The notes below the pieces were generated by a model. That model was given only the letters and a program-made list of their open reading frames with translations, was not told the origin of the DNA and ran no database searches. Shown here one piece after another: positions 33,147-41,153 of a DNA stretch of 52,095 bases (its first letter is position 1; each line of letters begins with the position of its first letter). The translations under genes and the position numbers were made by a program. The DNA comes from Loktanella atrilutea (lineage in GTDB: Bacteria; Pseudomonadota; Alphaproteobacteria; Rhodobacterales; Rhodobacteraceae), in contig NZ_FQUE01000014.1 of assembly GCF_900128995.1 (NCBI RefSeq), positions 1-52,095 of the forward strand. The letters are read 5' to 3'.

Positions 33147-34007
33147 ATGCATTATGTCCGTTTCTTCGCGATGATCGCCACCTCCACTGTGGTCATGTTC
33201 GGACTGATGTATCTGAACTCCTATTCCCTCGAGCATGTCTATTATTCGCAGACCCGCATGTGGATGGCGCTCTACATGGGTGCGATCATGGCGATCATCA
33301 TGCTCGCGTTCATGCTGGGCATGTACAAGAACCGCACGGTCAATATGGCAATCTTCGGCGGATCGGCGGTCGTGTTTGCGCTGGCGCTCTGGCTGGTGCG
33401 GTCGCAAGAGACGATCGGTGACGTCGCGTGGATGAAGGCGATGATCCCGCACCACTCCATCGCAATCCTGACGTCGTCGCGCGCTAACATTACAGACCCC
33501 CGCGTGCGCAAGCTGGCCGATGAGATCGTCGAGGCTCAGGACCGCGAGATCGCGGAAATGCGCTGGATGATCGCCGATATCGAAGCCAACGGCGAACAGA
33601 CGACGTTTCCGTTGGGCGAAGCCGATGCTCAGGCTGAGGTGGCTCCGCTGACCGATGCGTTGTCGTCCGCCGTCATCGCCTCTGTCGATCTCGCACCGCT
33701 GAGCGAAGACGAGATCACCCGCGCCCTGCCCGCCGGAGCGGTTTGCAACTTCCGCCGTGGCGTCGATGCGGACCCGGTGTTCGCCGTTGCCGCCGACGGC
33801 GCATCGGTGACGAAGGTGTCCGGCCAGCTGGTCATGCTGACGGCTGATGGCGCCCCGGGAGATGCTGGCGTTGCAGCCCAAACGGAGGGTCTGCGGGTGA
33901 CGGTTACGCCCAATGCCGCTGAGGACGAAGCCACCCTGCTGTTCGATCTGACCACCGGGCAACCTTTGACCGTCGGTTACGATGGTTACTGGGCCTGTGC
34001 GTCCTGA
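33147..34007 (+). CDS. DUF305 membrane protein with metal-site motif
   Basis: 286-residue protein: three transmembrane helices (about 5-90), then a DUF305 helix pair starting WMKAMIPHHSIAIL (MIPHH is the family core, likely a metal site), then a beta-rich C-terminal domain with two cysteines. AAGAAGGA precedes the ATG at 33147. DUF305 proteins are common in copper loci. It starts a plus-strand run with the glutaredoxin-MauE and DsbA genes, which suggests a role in thiol or copper homeostasis of the envelope. Confidence 0.75.
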   Translation: MHYVRFFAMIATSTVVMFGLMYLNSYSLEHVYYSQTRMWMALYMGAIMAIIMLAFMLGMYKNRTVNMAIFGGSAVVFALALWLVRSQETIGDVAWMKAMIPHHSIAILTSSRANITDPRVRKLADEIVEAQDREIAEMRWMIADIEANGEQTTFPLGEADAQAEVAPLTDALSSAVIASVDLAPLSEDEITRALPAGAVCNFRRGVDADPVFAVAADGASVTKVSGQLVMLTADGAPGDAGVAAQTEGLRVTVTPNAAEDEATLLFDLTTGQPLTVGYDGYWACAS

Positions 34008-34038
34008 ACGGCATCACACAAGATAAGGAAACTGCCCC

Positions 34039-34800
34039 ATGCCCAAAGACAACAGTGCGGACGCCAAAACGGCCGTCCTTTATCGGATGGTCATGCCAGA
34101 GCATACATGCCCCTACGGCCTGAAGTCCAAGGACCTGCTGGAACGGCAAGGTTACACCGTCGAGGATCATCACCTGAAGACCCAGGAAGAGACCGAGGCC
34201 TTCAAGTCGGAGCACGACGTCAAGACGACGCCGCAGATCTTCATCGACGGTCAGCGGATCGGCGGGCATGACGATCTGCAGGTCCATTTCGGCAAGGTCG
34301 ACCCGGACGACGCCGGATTGTCATATACCCCGGTCATCGCGTTGTTCTCGGTCGCGGCGCTGACGGCGGTGGCCTTCACTTGGTATGCGTTTCAGACGCT
34401 GCTGAACTGGCAGACGCTGGGCTGGTTCGTGTCGCTGTCGATGATCCTGCTGGGCCTGCAAAAGCTGAAGGACATAGAGAGCTTCTCGACCATGTTCCTG
34501 AACTACGACCTGCTGGCCAAGCGCTGGGTGCGGTACGGCTACATCTACCCCTTCATCGAGACCGGGGCTGGCATCCTGATGACGGCGATGGTCGCGACAT
34601 GGCTGTCGGCCCCGCTGGCGCTGTTGATTGGCAGCATAGGCGCGGTGAGCGTCTTCAAAGCAGTCTACATCGATAAGCGCGAACTGAAATGCGCCTGTGT
34701 TGGCGGAGACAGCAATGTGCCTCTGGGCTTCGTGTCGTTGACAGAAAACCTCGGCATGGTGGCGATGTCGATTGTCATGCTCATCCTGTTGCTTGCATGA
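34039..34800 (+). CDS. Glutaredoxin fused to a MauE-like membrane domain
   Basis: 253-residue fusion. Residues 10-80 form a glutaredoxin domain with a CPYG active site (24-27), and PQIFIDGQRIGG completes the glutathione-binding face. Residues 95-253 hold four transmembrane helices of the MauE/DoxX type, with an ELKCACVGGDS loop carrying CxC. The active-site cysteine is preceded by HT as in many GrxC-like proteins. It may pass electrons across the membrane to a periplasmic acceptor such as the DsbA-like protein next to it. Confidence 0.78.
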   Translation: MPKDNSADAKTAVLYRMVMPEHTCPYGLKSKDLLERQGYTVEDHHLKTQEETEAFKSEHDVKTTPQIFIDGQRIGGHDDLQVHFGKVDPDDAGLSYTPVIALFSVAALTAVAFTWYAFQTLLNWQTLGWFVSLSMILLGLQKLKDIESFSTMFLNYDLLAKRWVRYGYIYPFIETGAGILMTAMVATWLSAPLALLIGSIGAVSVFKAVYIDKRELKCACVGGDSNVPLGFVSLTENLGMVAMSIVMLILLLA

Positions 34801-34861
34801 GCATGTCCGAGCCGAGAGCGTTAAAAAACGACGAAGCGGCGGCGCCGGGACGACGTCAGTC

Positions 34862-35635
34862 ATGAGTGTCTGGAAACGACGCGCTCTATTGGCAGGTGGC
34901 GCACTGGCTGTAGGCGCCTGGGTGAAAGGGGCGCCGCACTTGCTGTCCTTGCGCACGCCGTCTCTCGACTTGCGAGACCTCGACGACCTGCCGCCGTTCC
35001 GGGAACTGGCGGCCGCCGGCACCATCACGACAAACCAGCCAATGTTCGCTGGACTTCTCCCGGCAGACGACGTGTCGGCCGCGGCGCGCGTTCTCGCTCA
35101 GGACGTTCGCGACCACCCTTGTGATGCTCTCTACGGCGATCCTGTTCCGGGCCGCGTTCCTGTCGCCGTCTTTTCGGACTTCAGATGTCCCAACTGCCGC
35201 GTCATGGATGCGCGGTTGTCAGAGATCGAACGGGATATGCCCGATCGCTTTTATATCGTCCGTCATGAACTGCCGATCCTCGGCGATGCGTCGATCATTG
35301 CCAGCCGGGCTGTGCTGGCAGCGCAGAGGCAAGGTGCCTATAGCGAGATGTACGCCCGGTTGATCCGCACGCCTGCGGTCACGGATCTGGCCTATGTGTC
35401 TCAGGTCGCGTCCGGCATTGGGCTCGATATCGAAGCGTTCCAATCGGATATGCAATCATCCCGCACCACCGATCAGCTCCTCAAGAGCAAGGCTGTTGCA
35501 AGTCTCTTTCACTTCATCGGCACGCCGGCCTTTGTCGTGGGGCGAACTGCATTTCTGGGAACCGTCACGGTCTCTCTGTTCAAAGCCTTGATCGGAGTAG
35601 AAACGGACCGGCCTTGCGATGCGACCGTCACATGA
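34862..35635 (+). CDS. DsbA-family thioredoxin-fold protein
   Basis: 257-residue periplasmic thiol protein: short basic leader with one hydrophobic segment (RALLAGGALAVGAWVKG), then a DsbA/DSBA-like domain with CPNC (109-112), a helical insert and a cis-Pro loop at TPAFVVG. It is 61 bases after the glutaredoxin-MauE gene. In between is a 22-codon frame that starts inside that gene's stop and ends at this start, probably not a real gene but able to couple translation. It would oxidise or reduce disulphides, perhaps in the Cys-rich copper proteins of the island. Confidence 0.75.
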   Translation: MSVWKRRALLAGGALAVGAWVKGAPHLLSLRTPSLDLRDLDDLPPFRELAAAGTITTNQPMFAGLLPADDVSAAARVLAQDVRDHPCDALYGDPVPGRVPVAVFSDFRCPNCRVMDARLSEIERDMPDRFYIVRHELPILGDASIIASRAVLAAQRQGAYSEMYARLIRTPAVTDLAYVSQVASGIGLDIEAFQSDMQSSRTTDQLLKSKAVASLFHFIGTPAFVVGRTAFLGTVTVSLFKALIGVETDRPCDATVT

Positions 35636-35979
35636 CGATGGACGGTCCAGCAATAGCAAACTGACCGGACGCCCAATATTCGCAAGCATCAAGGAGATCA
35701 GCTGCTCGCAAGTGTGCCAGATGCAGAAGACCTCAGTGAGCAAGGTGCACATTGAGGATCCAGAGTGGTACTTTGGCGGAGGACCGCATCAGAAAGCGTT
35801 TGACCCTCCAGCGCTGGAACCTGTTCCAAGTCGTGGCAATAATAACTGTTCAAACACGGCGTGCAGGCGACTTGACCAGTTTTTACCCAACGCAGACCAC
35901 GACGACGCCGGCGCGCTTCCGCAGCGGCAATGCGTTCGGCTGGCAAAGGGCCTGGGTGACTGACACTTGCAAGCTGCTG
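35636..35979. promoter_or_regulatory. Promoter region with metal-type dyad before the cytochrome cluster
   Basis: 340 bases without a gene. TTGACC at 35800-35805 is followed by a 19-base spacer and the weak hexamer TCCAAG (35825-35830). The spacer region holds CTCC-AGCGCT-GGAACC, a dyad like those before copZ and the copA remnants. It probably controls the genes from 35980 onward. Nothing else in the stretch is recognisable. Confidence 0.5.
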
Positions 35980-36327
35980 ATGAGCGGTCTTTTCTCGCGA
36001 TGTCCGCGTGGACGCCCCTTACGGGTGGCGTCTTGTCTCATGTCACTTCTCATCGCGCTGTTTGTCCTGGACGGTGGACATGTACGATCCGCGTCCGAGA
36101 GCCACGTTCGCCCGCACGCTGTTGTACAGTCCGTGACGGTGGCGACACCCAGCCATTCCGCTGCAACGGGGTGTCATACCCTGATGGCCTGTGGATTGGC
36201 CATCGGAGTCACAACCGCCATTCCGCCCAGACCCACGCCCGCCGCAGCACTGCATGCGAGGCCAGCGATTTCAACTGCGGCCGATCAGCTGGGCCGCGGG
36301 TCCGATGTGCCGCCACCGCGCGTCTGA
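35980..36327 (+). CDS. Small secreted protein before the cytochrome genes
   Basis: 115-residue protein with a basic start and hydrophobic segment (VASCLMSLLIALFVLDGG), then SHSAATGCHTLMACGLAIG and a proline-rich end (IPPRPTPAAA). Two cysteines and several His and Met residues sit in the middle. I do not recognise the family. The frame is open further upstream, but the start at 35980 puts the signal near the N-terminus. It is 59 bases ahead of the cytochrome c' gene. Confidence 0.45.
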   Translation: MSGLFSRCPRGRPLRVASCLMSLLIALFVLDGGHVRSASESHVRPHAVVQSVTVATPSHSAATGCHTLMACGLAIGVTTAIPPRPTPAAALHARPAISTAADQLGRGSDVPPPRV

Positions 36328-36386
36328 AGCCATGTCCCTGACCGGGACCGCTTCGCCACATCGCCACATTCGAGAAGAAGACAGAT

Positions 36387-37043
36387 ATGAAACGATCGAC
36401 AACGATCGGCGCGATCATTGCATCGTCGCTGGGTGCCGCCGCGTTTGCCCATAATGGTGCCACAGGCGTCGTGCTTGAGCGCATGAACGGCATGTCCGCC
36501 ATGAAGAAGGTCATGGGTGAGCTTGCGCCGATGATGCGCGGGGAGGCTCCCTATGATGTCGCCGCGGCTCAGAAGGGTGCCGCGACGATCATGGCACACG
36601 CGGGCGGTAACATGGTCAAGCTATTCCCAGAAGAGGCCATTCCCGCGACATCCTACGCAGTGCCGGCGCTATGGGAGCGGTGGAATGACTTTTCCGATCT
36701 GGCCGATTTGCTCGCGAGTCAGGCCTTCGGATTGGCGATGGCCGTTCCCAATGGGCTGACAGCGCCACGACCGGCAAGCCCGCTTCACGACATGGGGACA
36801 ATGGACGGCATGGCCGACATGTCCGGCATGGCCGATACCGACGCGCTACCATCGCAGGAACTGACAGTGGCGCAACTGATGGGTGTCGAACCGACGGCTG
36901 ACGCGCGCGCAAGCGCAACAGTCCTGCCGGAGGAGCGCGACAATGGCGTCCTCGATTATACCGCTATGGCAGCACCGGCCGCCTTTGAAATGGTCAGCCA
37001 GACATGTGCCGCCTGCCATAGCAAATTTCGGCGGGGCAGCTGA
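36387..37043 (+). CDS. Class II cytochrome c (c'-type) with Met-rich insert
   Basis: 218-residue periplasmic haem protein: signal peptide (MKRSTTIGAIIASSLGAAAFA), helical bundle, and haem site CAACHSKFR at 207-215 at the very C-terminus, as in cytochrome c' and c-556. Between the helix bundle halves is an insert rich in Met and Asp (DMGTMDGMADMSGMADTD) that the family does not usually have and that could bind copper. It leads a tight operon with a dihaem cytochrome, a membrane protein and a PBP2. Confidence 0.78.
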   Translation: MKRSTTIGAIIASSLGAAAFAHNGATGVVLERMNGMSAMKKVMGELAPMMRGEAPYDVAAAQKGAATIMAHAGGNMVKLFPEEAIPATSYAVPALWERWNDFSDLADLLASQAFGLAMAVPNGLTAPRPASPLHDMGTMDGMADMSGMADTDALPSQELTVAQLMGVEPTADARASATVLPEERDNGVLDYTAMAAPAAFEMVSQTCAACHSKFRRGS

Positions 37044-37044
37044 G

Positions 37045-38031
37045 ATGCGATGGCTTGTCGTGCCGCTGGTCCTGGGAGGAGTCCTTGCAAGTGCGGGCAT
37101 CTTTACCGTATCTCGCTGGACCATCGTGGAACCTGTCACCCTTGGCATGATGGAAGGCGACGCACAGCGCGGGGCCTATCTCGCGCGATCCGCTGGCTGC
37201 GTCGCATGTCACACGGACGTTCAGAAAGGCGGAGCCGCGCTGGCCGGCGGGGCACCGCTGGACACGCCGTTCGGTCGCTTCGTCCCGCCGAACCTGACGC
37301 CGGACCCGGTCCATGGCATCGGAAACTGGACGCTCGACCAGTTTGCTGTCGCCGTGCGACAGGGCGTCAGACCCGATGGCAAGGCCTACTATCCTGCGTT
37401 TACTTACGAGTTCTACAACCGCTTTACCGATCAGGACATTGCGGATCTCTGGACGGCGTTCCGCACGGTCCCCCCCGTCCCTGTCGCCGCGGCGCGCCAT
37501 GATCTGAACTTTCCGTTCAACCTCAGATGGGGTCTCCAGCTATGGCGGGCCCGGTACATGACACCGTCCGAAATGACACCGGTCATGGCGCAGTCGGATG
37601 CCTGGAACCGCGGACAACAGCTGGTGAACGGTGCTTCGCATTGTGCAGCCTGCCACACAGCCCGCGGACTGTTCGGTGGACTGGACACCAGTGAGAGCCT
37701 CGCTGGCAATGCCAACTTGCCTGGCGGGAACAAGGCCCCATCCATCAGGACGGAGGCCCTGTTGACGCGGGGCTGGACCGTTGCAAACATGGCCTACGCC
37801 CTGCGGACAGGGATTATGCCAGACGGAGACGTCCTGGGCGGCAGTATGGCCGAAGCGATTGCGCAAGGCACTGGAATGCTGACCGGTCGCGACCGGGAAG
37901 CGATCGCGACTTATCTCCTCACTCCGGCGGGTCAGACGAGCGTTGGACTGCCGACGCCTGTAACCGATCCAACGATGGGCGGCATGGCGGGTATGGAAGG
38001 AATGGCCGGTATGAAAAGCGGAGGAAACTGA
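37045..38031 (+). CDS. Membrane-anchored dihaem cytochrome c
   Basis: 328-residue cytochrome with an N-terminal anchor (LVVPLVLGGVLASAGIFTV) and two class I haem sites, CVACH (52-56) and CAACH (200-204). The arrangement resembles the cytochrome subunit of alcohol and gluconate dehydrogenases and of thiosulphate dehydrogenase-type proteins. The last 30 residues form a Met/Gly tail (MGGMAGMEGMAGMKSG) like that of the Met-rich oxidase encoded at 41154-42704. It starts one base after the c'-type gene. Confidence 0.8.
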   Translation: MRWLVVPLVLGGVLASAGIFTVSRWTIVEPVTLGMMEGDAQRGAYLARSAGCVACHTDVQKGGAALAGGAPLDTPFGRFVPPNLTPDPVHGIGNWTLDQFAVAVRQGVRPDGKAYYPAFTYEFYNRFTDQDIADLWTAFRTVPPVPVAAARHDLNFPFNLRWGLQLWRARYMTPSEMTPVMAQSDAWNRGQQLVNGASHCAACHTARGLFGGLDTSESLAGNANLPGGNKAPSIRTEALLTRGWTVANMAYALRTGIMPDGDVLGGSMAEAIAQGTGMLTGRDREAIATYLLTPAGQTSVGLPTPVTDPTMGGMAGMEGMAGMKSGGN

Positions 38032-38032
38032 C

Positions 38033-38455
38033 GTGGAATATCATTATCGCCCATGGACCGGTTTGGTATGGGGGCTGATCACCTTCGCGAGTGTCGGCAC
38101 GATCACCGCAGTTTGGTCCAACCCCTGGTTCGTCCGGATGACATCCGTTGCTGCCTGGGAATTTCCAGCGGTGCTTCTGTTGGCTGTTCTGACAGGGGTA
38201 TTCTTTGCAGTGCGCTTTACGGCCTGTGGCGCACGCAGGGCCGGGATCGGGGGCGTCCTGTCCTTCATCGGCATCGCCTGCCCTGTCTGCAACAAGATCC
38301 TCATGCTGATCTTCGGCGGTCCCATGTTGCTGGCATATTTCGATCCTGTCCGACCTTACGTCGCTCTGGCCGGGTTGATCCTTCTGGCCGTCGGTATCTG
38401 TCGCAACATCGCAGCCCGGCGCACGGCCCTCGCCACAGGATGGGTCGTGCCATGA
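38033..38455 (+). CDS. Four-helix membrane protein with CPVC motif
   Basis: 140-residue membrane protein with four predicted helices and a conserved-looking FIGIACPVCNKILMLIFGG segment at about 78-96, in which CPVC sits at the start of a helix. I know it only as a conserved membrane protein of copper and cytochrome islands. It starts one base after the cytochrome stop, and its own stop overlaps the start of the PBP2 gene by four bases. A membrane thiol or copper-binding role is possible. Confidence 0.6.
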   Translation: MEYHYRPWTGLVWGLITFASVGTITAVWSNPWFVRMTSVAAWEFPAVLLLAVLTGVFFAVRFTACGARRAGIGGVLSFIGIACPVCNKILMLIFGGPMLLAYFDPVRPYVALAGLILLAVGICRNIAARRTALATGWVVP

Positions 38456-40389
38456 CCAAACCGCAAACAGACCCGAAGGCACATCCCCGGCTGACGCGCC
38501 GCAGTATGATCTTGGGAGGGGCCCAACTGACGGTCGCAGGCGCGCTCGGTTTGCGGATGCACAGGATGCAGATCGATGAGGCAGACACGTATCGCATGAT
38601 GGCCGAGGAAAACCGGATCAGCATGCAACTTGTGGCACCGCCCCGTGGGCGCATTCTGGATCGGTTCGGTGCCGTGCTGGCTGATAACCGGCCGACCTAT
38701 CAGGTAACCATCGTACGCGAGCGGGCCGGCGATCCCCAAAAGGTCCTGGCGGACGTGCAGACGATTTTGGGACTTTCCGACGATGACCTGAAACAGATTC
38801 TGGACGAGATGGCGGATCGCAGCAGTTTCGTACCGATCACGGTTGCCAGGGACATTACCTGGGATGAACTGTCACAGATCTCGCTGAATGCTCCTGCTTT
38901 GCCGGGCATTTCGGCAGACGTTGTGCTTCAGCGGGTGTATCCCTTCGGGACCGATTTTGCCCATCTCATTGGCTATGTTGGTCGTGCCAATGCGCAGGAC
39001 GTCGCAGACAACGACGGCAACAATGCCCTCCTCGCCATGCCCGGGTTTCATATTGGCAAGATCAGTATCGAAAAGGCGCAGGAGGCGTCCCTGCGCGGCA
39101 AAGCGGGTCGCCTGTCGGTCGAGGTCAACGCTGCGGGCCGTGTCATGCAGAGCCTGGACCGGGTGCCACCTGTGCCGGGCGCGGACCTGCAGCTGACGAT
39201 CGATCATCATCTTCAGAACTTCGCGCTTGCACGACTGGCTGGCCAAAGTGCGGCAGCGGTGGTCATCGACGTGCAGAACGGTGACCTGCTGGCCTGTGCT
39301 TCGGCCCCGACATTCGATCCGAATCTCTTCGTCGATGGCATCTCGTCGAAGGATTACAATGCGCTGCGCGACGATCCTTACAGGCCTCTGTCGGACAAGG
39401 TCGTTCAGGGGGCCTATCCGCCAGGTTCCGTGCTGAAGATGTCTTTGGCACTTGCAGCATTGGAGGGTGCCGAGGTCGGTCCCGAAGAGACCGTCTATTG
39501 CCCCGGGTTTGTCGAAATCGGCGGTCGGCGGTTTCACTGCTGGAAGCGCGGCGGGCATGGCCACATTAGTTTGCGCGGTGCCCTGCGCGAGTCCTGCGAT
39601 GTGTTCTTCTACGAGATGGCGAGACGGGTGGGGATCGACAATCTGCACGCCATGAGCGCACGACTGGGTCTCGGTCAGCGGCCCGACCTACCCCTCTCGG
39701 GCATTGCATCGGGTCTGAACCCCTCCCGGGACTGGAAGTTGGAACGCTACGGGACGGAATGGCTGATCGGCGATACAATCAACGCGTCCATCGGTCAGGG
39801 CTTCGTGCTGGCAACACCGATGCAACTTGCCATCATGGCGGCACGGGTTGCGTCGGGAAAGAACGTCGAGCCCCGCTTGTTCAAACCTCAGATGGCAGGC
39901 GACACCCAGAATTTCGAGGACATGGGACTGTCTCCTGCGGCCCTTGCACTTGTCCACGCGGGCATGACGGATGTCGTCAATGCAGCACGTGGCACGGCAA
40001 GATCATCGCGGATTGTGGCCGAAGGGCAGACCATGGCAGGTAAAACCGGGTCCAGTCAGGTGTTCAGCATCACGGCGGCGGAACGGGCCGCAGGCGTGCG
40101 CAGTCAGGCGGACCTTCCATGGAATCGCCGGGACCATGCGCTGTTCACCGCTTTTGCGCCGGCAGCGCAACCCCGCATCGCGGTATCTGTCCTCGTGGAG
40201 CACGGTGGTGGCGGCTCGCTTGCTGCAGCCCCCATCGCGCGTGATCTGGTTCTGTTTTATCTGAATGGTGGGCTGCCGCCCGTTGAGGCCTACCCGGCAG
40301 ACCAACGCGGTCGCATGCAGACCAGCCTCGAGGAGTTGAGCGCAGCGATCCTGCCAACTGACGGCCATACTCAAAAAAGACGGACGTAG
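38452..40389 (+). CDS. mrdA: Penicillin-binding protein 2 (extra copy)
   Basis: 645-residue class B PBP. The dimerisation domain (60-240) is followed by the transpeptidase with GAYPPGSVLK (catalytic Ser326, Lys329), SCD (381-383) and KTG (531-533). All three penicillin-binding motifs are present, so it should be active in cross-linking peptidoglycan. The anchor helix is weak (MILGGAQLTVAGALGL). Normal mrdA genes lie with rodA and mreBCD; this one overlaps a membrane-protein gene in a cytochrome operon, so it is a second, island-borne copy. Its use here may be to keep the wall made when copper inhibits the housekeeping enzyme. Confidence 0.88.
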   Translation: MTKPQTDPKAHPRLTRRSMILGGAQLTVAGALGLRMHRMQIDEADTYRMMAEENRISMQLVAPPRGRILDRFGAVLADNRPTYQVTIVRERAGDPQKVLADVQTILGLSDDDLKQILDEMADRSSFVPITVARDITWDELSQISLNAPALPGISADVVLQRVYPFGTDFAHLIGYVGRANAQDVADNDGNNALLAMPGFHIGKISIEKAQEASLRGKAGRLSVEVNAAGRVMQSLDRVPPVPGADLQLTIDHHLQNFALARLAGQSAAAVVIDVQNGDLLACASAPTFDPNLFVDGISSKDYNALRDDPYRPLSDKVVQGAYPPGSVLKMSLALAALEGAEVGPEETVYCPGFVEIGGRRFHCWKRGGHGHISLRGALRESCDVFFYEMARRVGIDNLHAMSARLGLGQRPDLPLSGIASGLNPSRDWKLERYGTEWLIGDTINASIGQGFVLATPMQLAIMAARVASGKNVEPRLFKPQMAGDTQNFEDMGLSPAALALVHAGMTDVVNAARGTARSSRIVAEGQTMAGKTGSSQVFSITAAERAAGVRSQADLPWNRRDHALFTAFAPAAQPRIAVSVLVEHGGGGSLAAAPIARDLVLFYLNGGLPPVEAYPADQRGRMQTSLEELSAAILPTDGHTQKRRT

Positions 40390-40450
40390 ATCCCTGCATC
40401 GTCTTCGTTCAAGAAAGTGAGCCGCGTTTTGGACAGTTGTCCATACCTAT

Positions 40451-40490
40451 CGTCACCGGAAGAACGACAGATGTGGACGTTCCGGTGACG
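40451..40490. terminator. Bidirectional terminator-like hairpin
   Basis: Perfect 11-base arms CGTCACCGGAA / TTCCGGTGACG with an 18-base loop, located between the convergent stops of the PBP2 gene and a cytochrome c gene. No clear T run. It probably ends both transcripts. Confidence 0.6.
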
Positions 40491-40524
40491 CCCTTCAGAC
40501 TGAACGCAGCGTCTACGTGTGATA

Positions 40525-40983
40525 TCAGAAGATACCATTTTCTTTTTGAAGTTCGCGAATGTAGCGCGCGATCAACATGACATCGGCGTTGGTCAGGCCA
40601 TCGACTGGGGGCATGTTTCCAAACCGCCAATGATGCGCCCGTACGCCATTTTTTGCCGCCAGTACGAATGCCACGTCAGAATGGTGGTTGGGCTCGTAGA
40701 TCTTGTGGACCAGCGGTGGCGCCACGCCAGTCTGCCCTGCAGCATGTGTGCCGTGACACGATGCGCATTTCGCCTCGAACCCACGCTGCCCCATCCGGGC
40801 GTCGGCCGAGAGTTCGGCCGGAACTGCAACGTCGACGATCGGCGCATTGCTGGCCAGCGCGCTCGGCGCAGCAGGTTGCATGGACGCAGGCATATCTTCG
40901 GGTAAAGCCTGTCGGGCGGCCCAGTAGAAGCCGAAACTGCCAAGCACAAAAACCGCGATGATTGCCTTATACGTGTTGTTCAT
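40525..40983 (-). CDS. Class I cytochrome c
   Basis: 152-residue cytochrome with a membrane anchor (AIIAVFVLGSFGFYWAA), a Pro/Ala linker, and one haem site CASCH (73-77). The sixth ligand is probably the Met in WRFGNMPPVDGL. It follows the second multicopper oxidase gene on the same strand by 170 bases and probably passes electrons from or to it. It is a small electron carrier of the type seen in copper and cbb3-oxidase clusters. Confidence 0.82.
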   Translation of the reverse strand: MNNTYKAIIAVFVLGSFGFYWAARQALPEDMPASMQPAAPSALASNAPIVDVAVPAELSADARMGQRGFEAKCASCHGTHAAGQTGVAPPLVHKIYEPNHHSDVAFVLAAKNGVRAHHWRFGNMPPVDGLTNADVMLIARYIRELQKENGIF

Positions 40984-41153
40984 CTTGTGCCTTGTCTCTC
41001 GCGTGGGAGGCAGGTTTCACACGCGCAATGCGATGCAGGACACGGATCAAGCACGACGACCGGAGTCAGGCTCGACCTTCAATGCATCGAGGCCCGGCCT
41101 GCAAGGCGTAGCACATATGGCCTGAGATGGGTGCACCCCCTGCGCTGCGCGTT

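Noticed and set aside
34797-34865. 22-codon frame bridging the glutaredoxin-MauE and DsbA-like genes
   Set aside because: It may couple translation, but the peptide has no feature of a gene product.
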